A DNA stretch of 64,000 nucleotides from Bacillota bacterium (GTDB taxonomy: Bacteria; Bacillota; Bacilli; Paenibacillales; Paenibacillaceae), in contig JAEWPC010000022.1 of NCBI GenBank assembly GCA_023460795.1, positions 32,447 through 96,446 of the forward strand, in the 5' to 3' direction. The position numbers were made by a program, and so were the translations under genes. The notes under the pieces are model-generated. The model was not told where the DNA came from, did not search any database, and saw only the letters and a program-made list of their open reading frames with translations. Positions 15,380-23,268 of this stretch are shown piece after piece. Numbering within the stretch: position 1 is the stretch's first letter; every line of letters starts with the position of its first letter.

Positions 15380-16132
15380 TTATCCGAATACCGCAGGCGT
15401 AGGCCCTAGGAAGGTGCCGAGCGCTTCCGGTATTTCTTTTTGCCAAAATCCCCATTTATGCTCCCCTTCTTTCTCCGAATAGAGGAACTTGGCTCCTTTG
15501 GCCAGCAGCAGCTCGCGTGCGGTTCGGTTCAACGACACGAAATCGAACACGCCGCGATCGGTCTCGTAAGCCGTCTCCTGCAAGCCGACCGTCATCCACA
15601 GCCGCAGTCGTTCTAGCGACCCTGCCTGTCTCAGCTGTTCGATCGACGAACCGTAGAACGCACCCGAGAAACTGACGATTTGATTAAATAGGTGCGGATA
15701 TTGCAGGGCGATCGAGAGGGACACCGTACCTCCTAACGAATCCCCGGCGAGGACGCGCTGCTCGGGCACGTCGCGAACCGGATAATGCGATTCCACCCAA
15801 GGGATCATCTCCTCGGCGAAGTACCGTACATAAGCCGCATGCCGATCGCCGTCAGGCGCGTATTCGTTCGTGCGATGCGTTTTGTCCACGTCAACCCCTA
15901 CGATAATGAACGGCTCCCAGCCTTCTTCGATAATCAAGCGCTGAGCCTGGGTCGCGATGCGGCCGAAATTGAAGAAATCTTCGCCGTCTTGGCAGTAGAC
16001 GACGGGGTAACTGATCCATTCTTGGAAGCCGGGCGGCAGATAGACGCGCAACGACCGGCTTTGCTCCGGCAAATAACGGCTTGGCATATCGTGTCTAACG
16101 ATCGTTCTTCGGAATAACGGGTTGTCGCTCAT
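15380..16132 (-). CDS. alpha/beta-hydrolase esterase (esterase D / enterochelin-esterase-like)
   Basis: A 250-residue cytoplasmic hydrolase. The nucleophile elbow is GDSLGG with S132; YCQDGEDFF near 46-54 is typical of the Fes/esterase D group, and a late histidine in EGEHKWGFW would complete the triad. Substrate unknown; no siderophore genes are adjacent. Start 16132 has AAGGAGG 8 bp upstream; the longer frame from 16183 has none. The gene points toward the phosphatase operon and is divergent from pdhA. Confidence 0.85.
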   Translation of the reverse strand: MSDNPLFRRTIVRHDMPSRYLPEQSRSLRVYLPPGFQEWISYPVVYCQDGEDFFNFGRIATQAQRLIIEEGWEPFIIVGVDVDKTHRTNEYAPDGDRHAAYVRYFAEEMIPWVESHYPVRDVPEQRVLAGDSLGGTVSLSIALQYPHLFNQIVSFSGAFYGSSIEQLRQAGSLERLRLWMTVGLQETAYETDRGVFDFVSLNRTARELLLAKGAKFLYSEKEGEHKWGFWQKEIPEALGTFLGPTPAVFG

Positions 16133-16216
16133 GGGATGAGCCTCCTTAGCAGGTATGGGAAAACTCGGGCTTGGGTAAACCAAATGAAGACTGACTAAGA
16201 GCGGAGTGTACTATTG

Positions 16217-16249
16217 TGTTATATAAAATTTATCACCCTGTTATATAAA
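16217..16249. repeat. direct repeat TGTTATATAAA, 22-bp period
   Basis: TGTTATATAAA occurs at 16217-16227 and 16239-16249, about two helical turns apart, between the esterase gene and the pdh promoter. This is AT-rich DNA in a GC-rich region. It could be a regulator site for either gene, or hold the esterase -10 on the minus strand (TTATATAACA). Confidence 0.5.
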
Positions 16250-16298
16250 CATAAATGTCGATGAAGCTATATAAATAAAGGATTTTTGGACATTTTCT

Positions 16299-16328
16299 TT
16301 GACCAAACCGGTTAAACAGGGATATAAT
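16299..16328 (+). promoter_or_regulatory. sigma-A promoter of the pdh operon
   Basis: TTGACC (16299-16304) and TATAAT (16323-16328) are 18 bp apart, giving a leader of about 45 bp to pdhA. This is one of the best sigma-A matches in the window, as expected for a highly expressed operon. Confidence 0.75.
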
Positions 16329-16379
16329 AATTCTATAACAGAAAGCCCTCTTCCACAATTCAAGATGAGGTGAACCTTA

Positions 16380-17486
16380 ATGAGCAAAGTATCAATGGAA
16401 AAGCCGGCCAACCAAACCGCCGGTCAAGCAGCGCACGAAGTAAGGTCGGATAATGTCGTACCGCTGCAAGTATTGTCTCCGGAAGGAGAGGTCGTCAACG
16501 CGGAGCGTATGCCGAACCTGTCCGACGATCAATTGAAAGAAATCATGTACCGTATGGTATTCACCCGCACTTGGGACGATCGCGCCGTTAACTTGGGTCG
16601 CCAAGGCCGTCTGGGCTTCTATGCGCCGGTATCCGGACAAGAAGCGACGATGGTCGGCAGCGAATACGCGATCAACAAAGAAGATTTCATCGCTCCGGGC
16701 TACCGCGACATGCCGCAAATCGTCTGGCACGGTCTGCCTCTGTACCAAGCGTTCCTGTATTCCCGCGGTCACCAGCACGGCGGTCAAATTCCGGAAGGCG
16801 TTAACGTCCTCATGCCCCAAATCATTATCGGCGCGCAAATCCTGCATGCTACCGGCGTTGCGATGGCGTTCAAGCTGAAAGGCGAGAAACGCGTCGCGAT
16901 CACTTACACCGGCGACGGCGGCTCGTCCGAAGGCGACTTCTACGAAGGTCTTAACTTCGCGGGCTCGTTTAAGCTCCCGGTTATTTATTTCGTACAGAAC
17001 AACGGTTACGCGATCACGACGCCGTACGCGAAGCAAACCGGCGCGCAATCGATCGCTCACAAAGCGCTTGCGGCGGGCATCCGCGGCATTCAAGTCGACG
17101 GTATGGACGTGCTTGCGGTAATCTCCGCCGTACAAGAAGCTGCCGAGATCGCTCGTAACGGCGGCGGCGCGACGCTTATCGAAGGCTTGACGTACCGTTT
17201 CCGTCCGCACTCGATGGCCGACGACACGACGAAGTACCGCACGAAGGACGAGGAAGCGGAGTGGAGCCCACGAGATCCGCTTGTCCGTTTCGGCAAGTAT
17301 CTGGAGAAAAAAGGACTTTGGTCTGAAGAAGATACGGCGCGCGTCAAAGAAGAAGCGAAGAACACGGTGAACGAGCACATCAAGAAAGCCGAGCAAACGG
17401 AGAAAATGACCGTGAACGGCCTGATCGATTCGATGTTCGAACATACGCCTCCGCATCTCGAAGAGCAAAAAGCCGATTTCCAATAA
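16380..17486 (+). CDS. pdhA: pyruvate dehydrogenase E1 component, alpha subunit
   Basis: The 368-residue alpha chain of the heterotetrameric E1 decarboxylates pyruvate with thiamine diphosphate and reductively acetylates the E2 lipoyl group. The TPP motif is TYTGDGGSSEGDFYEGLNFAG near 177-197; the phosphorylation-loop region FRPHSMADD is also present. GAGGTGAA precedes the ATG. It is first in a four-gene operon in the canonical order E1-alpha, E1-beta, E2, E3. Codon choice is unusually uniform, which fits high expression. Confidence 0.97.
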   Translation: MSKVSMEKPANQTAGQAAHEVRSDNVVPLQVLSPEGEVVNAERMPNLSDDQLKEIMYRMVFTRTWDDRAVNLGRQGRLGFYAPVSGQEATMVGSEYAINKEDFIAPGYRDMPQIVWHGLPLYQAFLYSRGHQHGGQIPEGVNVLMPQIIIGAQILHATGVAMAFKLKGEKRVAITYTGDGGSSEGDFYEGLNFAGSFKLPVIYFVQNNGYAITTPYAKQTGAQSIAHKALAAGIRGIQVDGMDVLAVISAVQEAAEIARNGGGATLIEGLTYRFRPHSMADDTTKYRTKDEEAEWSPRDPLVRFGKYLEKKGLWSEEDTARVKEEAKNTVNEHIKKAEQTEKMTVNGLIDSMFEHTPPHLEEQKADFQ

Positions 17487-17513
17487 ATCGTAAGACGGGA
17501 GAGTAGACACAGC

Positions 17514-18491
17514 ATGGCTCAGATGAATATGAAAGAAGCGATCCGCGACGCGATTCGCGTCGAGCTGAAGAACGATCCTAACGTCATCGTGTTCGGCGAA
17601 GACGTCGGCAAAGTAGGCGGCGTATTCCGCGCGACGGAAGGGTTGCAAGCCGAATTCGGCGAAACCCGCGTGTTCGACACGCCGCTCGCGGAATCCGCGA
17701 TCGGCGGTCTTGCCGTCGGTCTTGGCATTCAGGGCTTCCGTCCCGTGGCGGAAATCCAATTCGTCGGCTTCATCTTCGAAGCGATGGACCAAATGTTCAT
17801 TCAAGCGGCGCGCATGAGATACCGTTCCGGCGGCCGTTACAACTCTCCGATCGTATTCCGCACGCCGTTCGGCGGCGGCGTTAAAGCGGCGGAGCTTCAT
17901 ACCGACTCTTTGGAAGGTCTCGCGATCCAGACGCCAGGAATTAAAGTCATCGTTCCTTCTAACCCGTATGACGCGAAAGGCTTGCTCGTATCGGCGATCC
18001 GCGACAACGACCCCGTATTTTTCATGGAGCATTTGAACTTGTACCATGCGTTCCGCGATGAAGTGCCTGAAGAGGCGTACACGGTGCCGATCGGCAAAGC
18101 GAAAGTCGTTCGCGAAGGCAAAGACGTTACGATCATCGCCTACGGCTTGATGGTTCATACGGCGCTCAAAGCTGCGGAAGAGCTCGAGAAGAACGGCGTA
18201 TCCGCCGAAGTCATCGACCTGCGCACGCTGCTGCCGCTCGATATCGACACGATCGTCGCATCGATCCAGAAGACGAACCGCGCGATCGTCGTGCAGGAAG
18301 CGCAGAAAACTTCCGGCGCGGCCGCGGAAATCATCGCGCAAATCAACGAGAAAGCCATTCTACATCTGGAAGCACCGGTTCTCCGTTGTGCAGGTCCGGA
18401 TACGGTATATCCGTTCGCGCAAATCGAGGATGCTTGGCTGCCGACGACGGCGCGCATCGTGAAAACCGTTAATCAAGTGCTGCAGTTCTAA
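17514..18491 (+). CDS. pdhB: pyruvate dehydrogenase E1 component, beta subunit
   Basis: The 325-residue beta chain of E1, which completes the TPP site and the transketolase-type C-terminal domain. Typical motifs are VFGEDVGKVGGVFRAT, DTPLAESAIGG, TPFGGGVKAAELH and a C-terminal AAEIIAQINE. It lies 27 bp after pdhA with GGGAG before the ATG. Confidence 0.97.
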   Translation: MAQMNMKEAIRDAIRVELKNDPNVIVFGEDVGKVGGVFRATEGLQAEFGETRVFDTPLAESAIGGLAVGLGIQGFRPVAEIQFVGFIFEAMDQMFIQAARMRYRSGGRYNSPIVFRTPFGGGVKAAELHTDSLEGLAIQTPGIKVIVPSNPYDAKGLLVSAIRDNDPVFFMEHLNLYHAFRDEVPEEAYTVPIGKAKVVREGKDVTIIAYGLMVHTALKAAEELEKNGVSAEVIDLRTLLPLDIDTIVASIQKTNRAIVVQEAQKTSGAAAEIIAQINEKAILHLEAPVLRCAGPDTVYPFAQIEDAWLPTTARIVKTVNQVLQF

Positions 18492-18508
18492 TCGGAGGAG
18501 GATGCCAG

Positions 18509-19837
18509 GTGGCTAGATTCGAATATCGGTTCCCCGAGCTCGGCGAAGGGCTGCATGAAGGCGAGATCGTCAAGATGCACATCGCGCCGGGCCAGACGGT
18601 AACGGACGAAGATATTATCATGGAAGTGCAGAACGACAAAGCGATCGTTGAAGTGCCTTGCCCGGTTAACGGCAAAGTAACCGAAGTCCTCGCGAAAGAC
18701 GGACAAGTTATGCACGTCGGCGAAGTCGTCGCGATTATCGAAGCGGAAGGCGACATTCCCGAGCAAGCGCCATCGGAAGACAGCCATGCGCAAGCGGCAG
18801 GCGGCGCTTCCGGCAACAGCGCGGTAGGCGGCGCGGATACGAAAGGTCAGCCTGCTCAAGAAGCGGCAGCCGCGCCTGCGGCTCCGGCTGCGGCGGCTGC
18901 GCCGGCAAGCAACGCAATCGTGCTGGCAACGCCAAGCGTACGCAAGCTCGCACGCGAGCAAGGCGTCAACATCGCGCAAGTCGCAGGCACAGGCAAGAAC
19001 GGACGCATTACCCGCGAGGATGTTCTCGGCTTTACGGGCGCTGCTCCAGCAGCGGCTGCACCAGCGGCCGAAGCTCCTGCTGCAGCTGCAACGGCTGCTC
19101 CGGCTGCATCGAAGGTTGCCGGTCCTGTCGGCCAAGGCGTAGAAGAGCGCGTGCCGTTCAAAGGCATCCGCAAAGCGATCGCGAACGCGATGGTCAAGTC
19201 GGTATACACGGCGCCTCACGTTACGCTAATGGACGAAGTGGACGTAACCGGCCTGGTCGCGCTTCGCAATCGCGCGAAGCCGATCGCCGAGAAGAAGGGC
19301 GTCAAGCTGACGTACTTGCCGTTCATCGTCAAGGCGCTCGTCGCGGCTTGCCGCGAGTTCCCGGTCATGAACGCCACGATCGACGAAGCGTCTAACGAGA
19401 TCGTCTATAAGAAGTATTACAACATCGGCATCGCGACGGATACGGACAACGGTCTGATCGTTCCGGTCATCTTCGACGCCGACCGCAAGAACGTGTGGTC
19501 CGTGGCGAACGAGATCCGCGACCTCGCCGGCCGCGGCCGCGACGGCAAGCTTGCGGCGAACGAGCTGAAAGGAAGCACGATTTCGATCACGAACATCGGC
19601 TCCGCGGGTGGTATGTTCTTCACGCCGGTCATCAATTTCCCTGAAGCCGCGATTCTCGGCACCGGCCGCATTACCGAGAAAGCGATCGTCAAGAACGGCG
19701 AGATCGTCGCCGCTCCGATGATGGCATTGTCGCTTAGCTTCGACCATCGCATCGTCGACGGCGCGACGGCTCAAACTTTCTTGAACTACATCAAACAGCT
19801 GCTGGCAGATCCAGAGCTGCTCGTAATGGAGGTTTAA
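18509..19837 (+). CDS. pdhC: dihydrolipoamide acetyltransferase, E2 of pyruvate dehydrogenase
   Basis: The 442-residue core enzyme of the complex. It has one N-terminal lipoyl domain (1-80; lipoylated lysine K44 in QNDKAIVE), an Ala/Pro linker, a peripheral-subunit-binding domain (about 135-172; SVRKLAREQG, GRITREDVL), a second Ala-rich linker and the catalytic domain with SLSFDHRIVDG near the end. A single lipoyl domain is usual for Gram-positive PDH. It starts with GTG 18509 behind GGAGGAGG and ends 3 bp before the E3 gene. Confidence 0.96.
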   Translation: MARFEYRFPELGEGLHEGEIVKMHIAPGQTVTDEDIIMEVQNDKAIVEVPCPVNGKVTEVLAKDGQVMHVGEVVAIIEAEGDIPEQAPSEDSHAQAAGGASGNSAVGGADTKGQPAQEAAAAPAAPAAAAAPASNAIVLATPSVRKLAREQGVNIAQVAGTGKNGRITREDVLGFTGAAPAAAAPAAEAPAAAATAAPAASKVAGPVGQGVEERVPFKGIRKAIANAMVKSVYTAPHVTLMDEVDVTGLVALRNRAKPIAEKKGVKLTYLPFIVKALVAACREFPVMNATIDEASNEIVYKKYYNIGIATDTDNGLIVPVIFDADRKNVWSVANEIRDLAGRGRDGKLAANELKGSTISITNIGSAGGMFFTPVINFPEAAILGTGRITEKAIVKNGEIVAAPMMALSLSFDHRIVDGATAQTFLNYIKQLLADPELLVMEV

Positions 19838-19840
19838 CCC

Positions 19841-21262
19841 ATGGTAGTAGGAGATGCATCCCTCGATATAGATTTGCTCGTCATCGGCGCCGGCCCCGGC
19901 GGTTACGTAGCCGCGATCCGCGCCGCTCAGCTCGGGCAGAAAGTCATGATCGCGGACAAGGGCAAATTCGGCGGCGTCTGTTTGAACGTCGGCTGTATTC
20001 CTTCCAAAGCGCTGATCAACGCCGCGCATCACTACGAAGCGATGCAGCATGCGGACGAATACGGCTTGTCGGCCGAGAACGTCAAAGTCGACTTTACGAA
20101 AGTCCAAGCATACAAGTCTTCGGTCGTGAACAAAATGACCGGCGGCGTCGAGATGTTGCTCAAAGCGAACAAGGTTCAAATGTTCAACGGCGAAGTCATG
20201 TTCATCAACCAGAACGAAGCTCGCCTGTTCAACGACCAAGAAGCGCCGCGCTATCGCTTCAAGAACTGCATCATCGCGACGGGCTCCCGCCCGATCGAGT
20301 TGAAGCCGTTCCCGTTCGGCGGCCGCATCCTATCCTCGACAGAAGCGCTGTCGCTGAATGAAGTACCGAAGAGCCTTGTCGTTATCGGCGGCGGCTACAT
20401 CGGTGCCGAGCTTGGCCAAATGTACTCGAAATTCGGCACGCAAGTGACGATCCTCGAAGGCGCGGACACGATCATGCCTGGCTTCGACAAAGACATGAGC
20501 CAGCTTGTCGTGAAGAAGATGAAGAAGAACAACGTCGAGATCGTTAACGGCGCGCTGGCCAAAGGCGCTACGCAGACGGACAAAGACGTTACCGTCACGT
20601 ACGAAGTCGGCGGCGAAGAGAAGTCGGTTACGGCGGATTACCTGCTCGTAACGGTCGGCCGTCGCCCGAACACGGACGGAGAGCTTGGCCTCGACTTGAT
20701 CGGCGTTAAAGTCGGCGAGCGCGGCTTGATCGAAGTCGACGATCAATGCCGGACGAACATCCCGAACATCTACGCGATCGGAGACATCGTTCCGGGCGCG
20801 GCGCTGGCGCACAAAGCTTCCTACGAAGCGAAAGTCGCAGCGGAAGCGATCGCGGGACTGCCGTCCAAAGTCGATTACAAATGCATCCCTGCCGTGGCCT
20901 TCTCCGATCCGGAATGCGCAAGCGTCGGTTACACCGAGAAGGAAGCGAAGGACAAAGGCTTCAAAGCGAAATCGAGCAAGTTCCCGTTCGGCGGCAACGG
21001 CCGCGCGGTAACGCTCGGCGGCGCGGACGGCTTCATGAAGCTCATTCATGACGAAGATACCGGCCTCGTGCTCGGCGCGCAAATCGCCGGCGTCGAAGCA
21101 TCCAACATGATCGCTGAACTTGGTCTTGCGATCGAGATGGGCGCTACGATCGAGGATATCGCGCTGACGATTCATGCGCATCCAACGCTCGGCGAAATCA
21201 CGATGGATACGGCGGAGCTCGCGATGGGCCACCCGATCCACACGATGGCGCCTAAAAAATAA
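19841..21262 (+). CDS. lpdA: dihydrolipoyl dehydrogenase, E3
   Basis: The 473-residue FAD enzyme re-oxidises dihydrolipoamide with NAD+. It has the N-terminal FAD motif GAGPGG at 17-22, the redox disulfide C47-LNVG-C52, the NAD motif GGGYIGAELG, and the C-terminal HAHPTLGE with the catalytic His-Glu. It is the last gene of the pdh operon, followed by a terminator. Confidence 0.97.
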   Translation: MVVGDASLDIDLLVIGAGPGGYVAAIRAAQLGQKVMIADKGKFGGVCLNVGCIPSKALINAAHHYEAMQHADEYGLSAENVKVDFTKVQAYKSSVVNKMTGGVEMLLKANKVQMFNGEVMFINQNEARLFNDQEAPRYRFKNCIIATGSRPIELKPFPFGGRILSSTEALSLNEVPKSLVVIGGGYIGAELGQMYSKFGTQVTILEGADTIMPGFDKDMSQLVVKKMKKNNVEIVNGALAKGATQTDKDVTVTYEVGGEEKSVTADYLLVTVGRRPNTDGELGLDLIGVKVGERGLIEVDDQCRTNIPNIYAIGDIVPGAALAHKASYEAKVAAEAIAGLPSKVDYKCIPAVAFSDPECASVGYTEKEAKDKGFKAKSSKFPFGGNGRAVTLGGADGFMKLIHDEDTGLVLGAQIAGVEASNMIAELGLAIEMGATIEDIALTIHAHPTLGEITMDTAELAMGHPIHTMAPKK

Positions 21263-21275
21263 TCGATTGTTTACC

Positions 21276-21335
21276 ATGCACCTTTTGAGGCGCGGCGTTA
21301 TCGTCGTCAGCGCTTCGGGAGGTGCATATTTTTAT
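21276..21335 (+). terminator. intrinsic terminator of the pdh operon
   Basis: ATGCACCT (21276-21283) pairs with AGGTGCAT (21320-21327), enclosing an inner GC-rich stem, followed by ATTTTTAT. Confidence 0.8.
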
Positions 21336-21364
21336 ACGAAAGCCTTGAAGGAGAGTGGAACGCG

Positions 21365-21883
21365 ATGGATGAACAGACGAAAGCGATTCCGGTCAGCCAG
21401 TCCAGATCGATCATGACGGAGCTCGTGTTTCCTACGGACACGAATCATCACGGCACGATGTTCGGCGGCACGGTCATGAAGTACATCGACAAAATCTCGG
21501 CGATCGCGGCGATCCGCCATTGCCGCAAACCGGTCGTGACCGCGTCGACGGATAGCTTGGACTTCGTGTCCCCGATCAGGATGGGAGAAGCCGTCGAGCT
21601 GGAGGCGTTCGTCACTTGGACGCACCGCAGCTCGATGGAAGTATACGTCGTCGTCCGCGCGGAAAATTTGTTCACGGGGGAGCGGCGCGTGACCGTAACC
21701 GCGTTCTCCACGTTCGTAGCGTTAAACGAAGAAGGCAAGCCGACTGCGGTGCCGCCCGTCCAGCCGGAGAACGAGCAGGAGCGCAAGCTGTACGATAGCG
21801 CGCCGGAGCGCCATGCGCTGCGGATGAAGCGGCGGCACGAACGATTTGCATCCGCGGAATCGACAGAATCTCGGAGCGAATGA
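21365..21883 (+). CDS. acyl-CoA thioesterase (hotdog fold, YkhA-like)
   Basis: A 172-residue hotdog-fold protein that hydrolyses acyl-CoA esters. The family pattern PTDTNHHGTMFGGTVMKYID lies near 24-43, where the asparagine/histidine and following aspartate form the active site, and DFVSPIRMGE follows. It has a charged C-terminal tail. GGAGAG lies upstream of the ATG. It stands alone between the pdh terminator and thyA. Confidence 0.9.
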   Translation: MDEQTKAIPVSQSRSIMTELVFPTDTNHHGTMFGGTVMKYIDKISAIAAIRHCRKPVVTASTDSLDFVSPIRMGEAVELEAFVTWTHRSSMEVYVVVRAENLFTGERRVTVTAFSTFVALNEEGKPTAVPPVQPENEQERKLYDSAPERHALRMKRRHERFASAESTESRSE

Positions 21884-21889
21884 TAGAAT
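21860..21889 (+). promoter_or_regulatory. candidate sigma-A promoter of thyA
   Basis: TCGACA (21860-21865) and TAGAAT (21884-21889) are 18 bp apart, each one mismatch from consensus. The -35 lies inside the 3' end of the thioesterase gene. Confidence 0.5.
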
Positions 21890-21930
21890 AAGACGTGTGA
21901 TCGGGAACATCGAGCGGAGGTACTTGTTGC

Positions 21931-22893
21931 ATGAGCGCTAATGAAACGGCTTATTTGAATTTATTGAAGCATGTGAAACAACACGGTGCGGTAAAGCAGG
22001 ATCGGACGGGTACGGGGACGATCTCGGTGTTCGGATACCAGATGAGATTCGATCTCGAGGAAGGCTTTCCGCTCCTGACGACGAAGAGAGTCCCCTTCCG
22101 TCTCATCGCCAGCGAGCTGCTCTGGTTCATTAAAGGCGATACGAACATTCGCTATCTGCTCAAACACAACAATAACATCTGGAACGAATGGGCGTTCAAG
22201 AAGTGGGTGGAGAGCGCCGAATACGACGGTCCCGATATGACGAATTTCGGCCTTCGGTCGCAGACCGATCCGGAATTTAACGAGAAGTACTTGGAGCAGG
22301 AGCAAATTTTCAAAAAGCTCGTGCTGGAAGACGACCGGTTCGCGAGCGAATACGGGGATTTGGGCAACGTGTACGGCAAGCAATGGAGACGCTGGACGAC
22401 TTCGCAGGGCGAGACGATCGACCAGCTGAAGAACGTGATCGAGGAGATCAAGCGGAATCCCGATTCGAGGCGTCTGATCGTTACGGCATGGTCGCCGGAG
22501 GATGCGACGCCGCAGCGGTCGGCTCTTCCGCCATGCCATACGCTCTTCCAGTTTTACGTGGCTAACGGCAAGCTGTCGTGCCAACTGTATCAGAGAAGCG
22601 GCGATATTTTCCTGGGTATTCCGTTCAACATCGCGAGCTATAGCTTGCTGACTCATATGATCGCCCAGGAATGCGGGCTAGGCGCCGGGGAATTCGTGCA
22701 TACGATCGGCGACGCGCATATCTACTCCAACCACCTGGAGCAGATCGATAAGCAGCTTGCCAGGGACGTCAGGCCGTTGCCGACTTTGAAGCTTAATCCA
22801 GCCATTCAGTCTATCTTCGATTACGATGTGGAAGACGTATCGGTGGAAGGGTATGACCCTCACCCGGCGATTAAAGCGCCTGTTGCGGTGTAA
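21931..22893 (+). CDS. thyA: thymidylate synthase
   Basis: Converts dUMP to dTMP with methylene-tetrahydrofolate. The 320-residue product carries the active-site LPPCHTLFQF (C near 202) and the dUMP-binding QRSGDIFLGIPFN. It is longer than the 264-residue E. coli enzyme because of an insert of about 50 residues in the N-terminal half (around 86-140), as in the long form known from Lactobacillus. dfrA, which recycles the dihydrofolate product, is 4.2 kb downstream rather than adjacent, with the cupredoxin cluster between them. Confidence 0.96.
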   Translation: MSANETAYLNLLKHVKQHGAVKQDRTGTGTISVFGYQMRFDLEEGFPLLTTKRVPFRLIASELLWFIKGDTNIRYLLKHNNNIWNEWAFKKWVESAEYDGPDMTNFGLRSQTDPEFNEKYLEQEQIFKKLVLEDDRFASEYGDLGNVYGKQWRRWTTSQGETIDQLKNVIEEIKRNPDSRRLIVTAWSPEDATPQRSALPPCHTLFQFYVANGKLSCQLYQRSGDIFLGIPFNIASYSLLTHMIAQECGLGAGEFVHTIGDAHIYSNHLEQIDKQLARDVRPLPTLKLNPAIQSIFDYDVEDVSVEGYDPHPAIKAPVAV

Positions 22894-22947
22894 GCCGTTC
22901 CGTCGATAGAGGCTGTCTCCGAAGCGATATTGCGTCTTGAGTTCGAG

Positions 22948-23130
22948 AATAACAACGATATGCCGTTATTTTAGGCGAACAGCCCCAATCTACAAGGAAT
23001 AACAACCATATGCAGTTATGTCTTCGCAGTAACTCGGTTTTCGTATCTTAATGACGGAATAACTGCAATTGGTTGTTATATGAGCGCGGAAACGGAGTTT
23101 GCCTTTATATAACGGCTAATGGTTGTTATT
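22948..23130. repeat. array of four 23-bp palindromic repeats (locus 2)
   Basis: The gap between thyA and the cupredoxin gene (22894-23268) holds no gene. It contains four units at 22948-22970, 22998-23020, 23058-23080 and 23108-23130. Units 1 and 2 read AATAACAACnATATGC then GTTAT; units 3 and 4 are the same motif inverted. The gaps are 27, 37 and 27 bp. The order forward, forward, inverted, inverted makes the whole array mirror-symmetric, so it could fold into one large hairpin. Its geometry matches the array at 3753-3942, but the unit sequence differs. Confidence 0.9.
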
Positions 23131-23140
23131 CGAATCTGAA

Positions 23141-23164
23141 CCGCCCTTTCTATAAGGCGGTTTT
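23141..23164 (+). terminator. candidate terminator after thyA and repeat array 2
   Basis: CCGCC...GGCGG with a short loop is followed by TTTTC. It is the first terminator-like hairpin after thyA, so the repeat array would be transcribed as the thyA 3' untranslated region. Confidence 0.55.
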
Positions 23165-23268
23165 CTTCGTTCTTGCCACAAAAATAATTACCATGCGTTC
23201 AAACCGGATCGCCCAAGTCTCCGTTTCCTTTAAGGAATGACATTATCCGGAAGGAGATCGGTTAACGG

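Noticed and set aside
16392..18341. 649-residue antisense reading frame across pdhA and pdhB
   Set aside because: Arises from the high GC at the third positions of the strongly conserved pdh genes; the product is Arg/Asp/Phe-rich and matches no family.
19226..21277. Long antisense frames over pdhC and lpdA
   Set aside because: Same shadow effect; the sense genes are complete and unmistakable.
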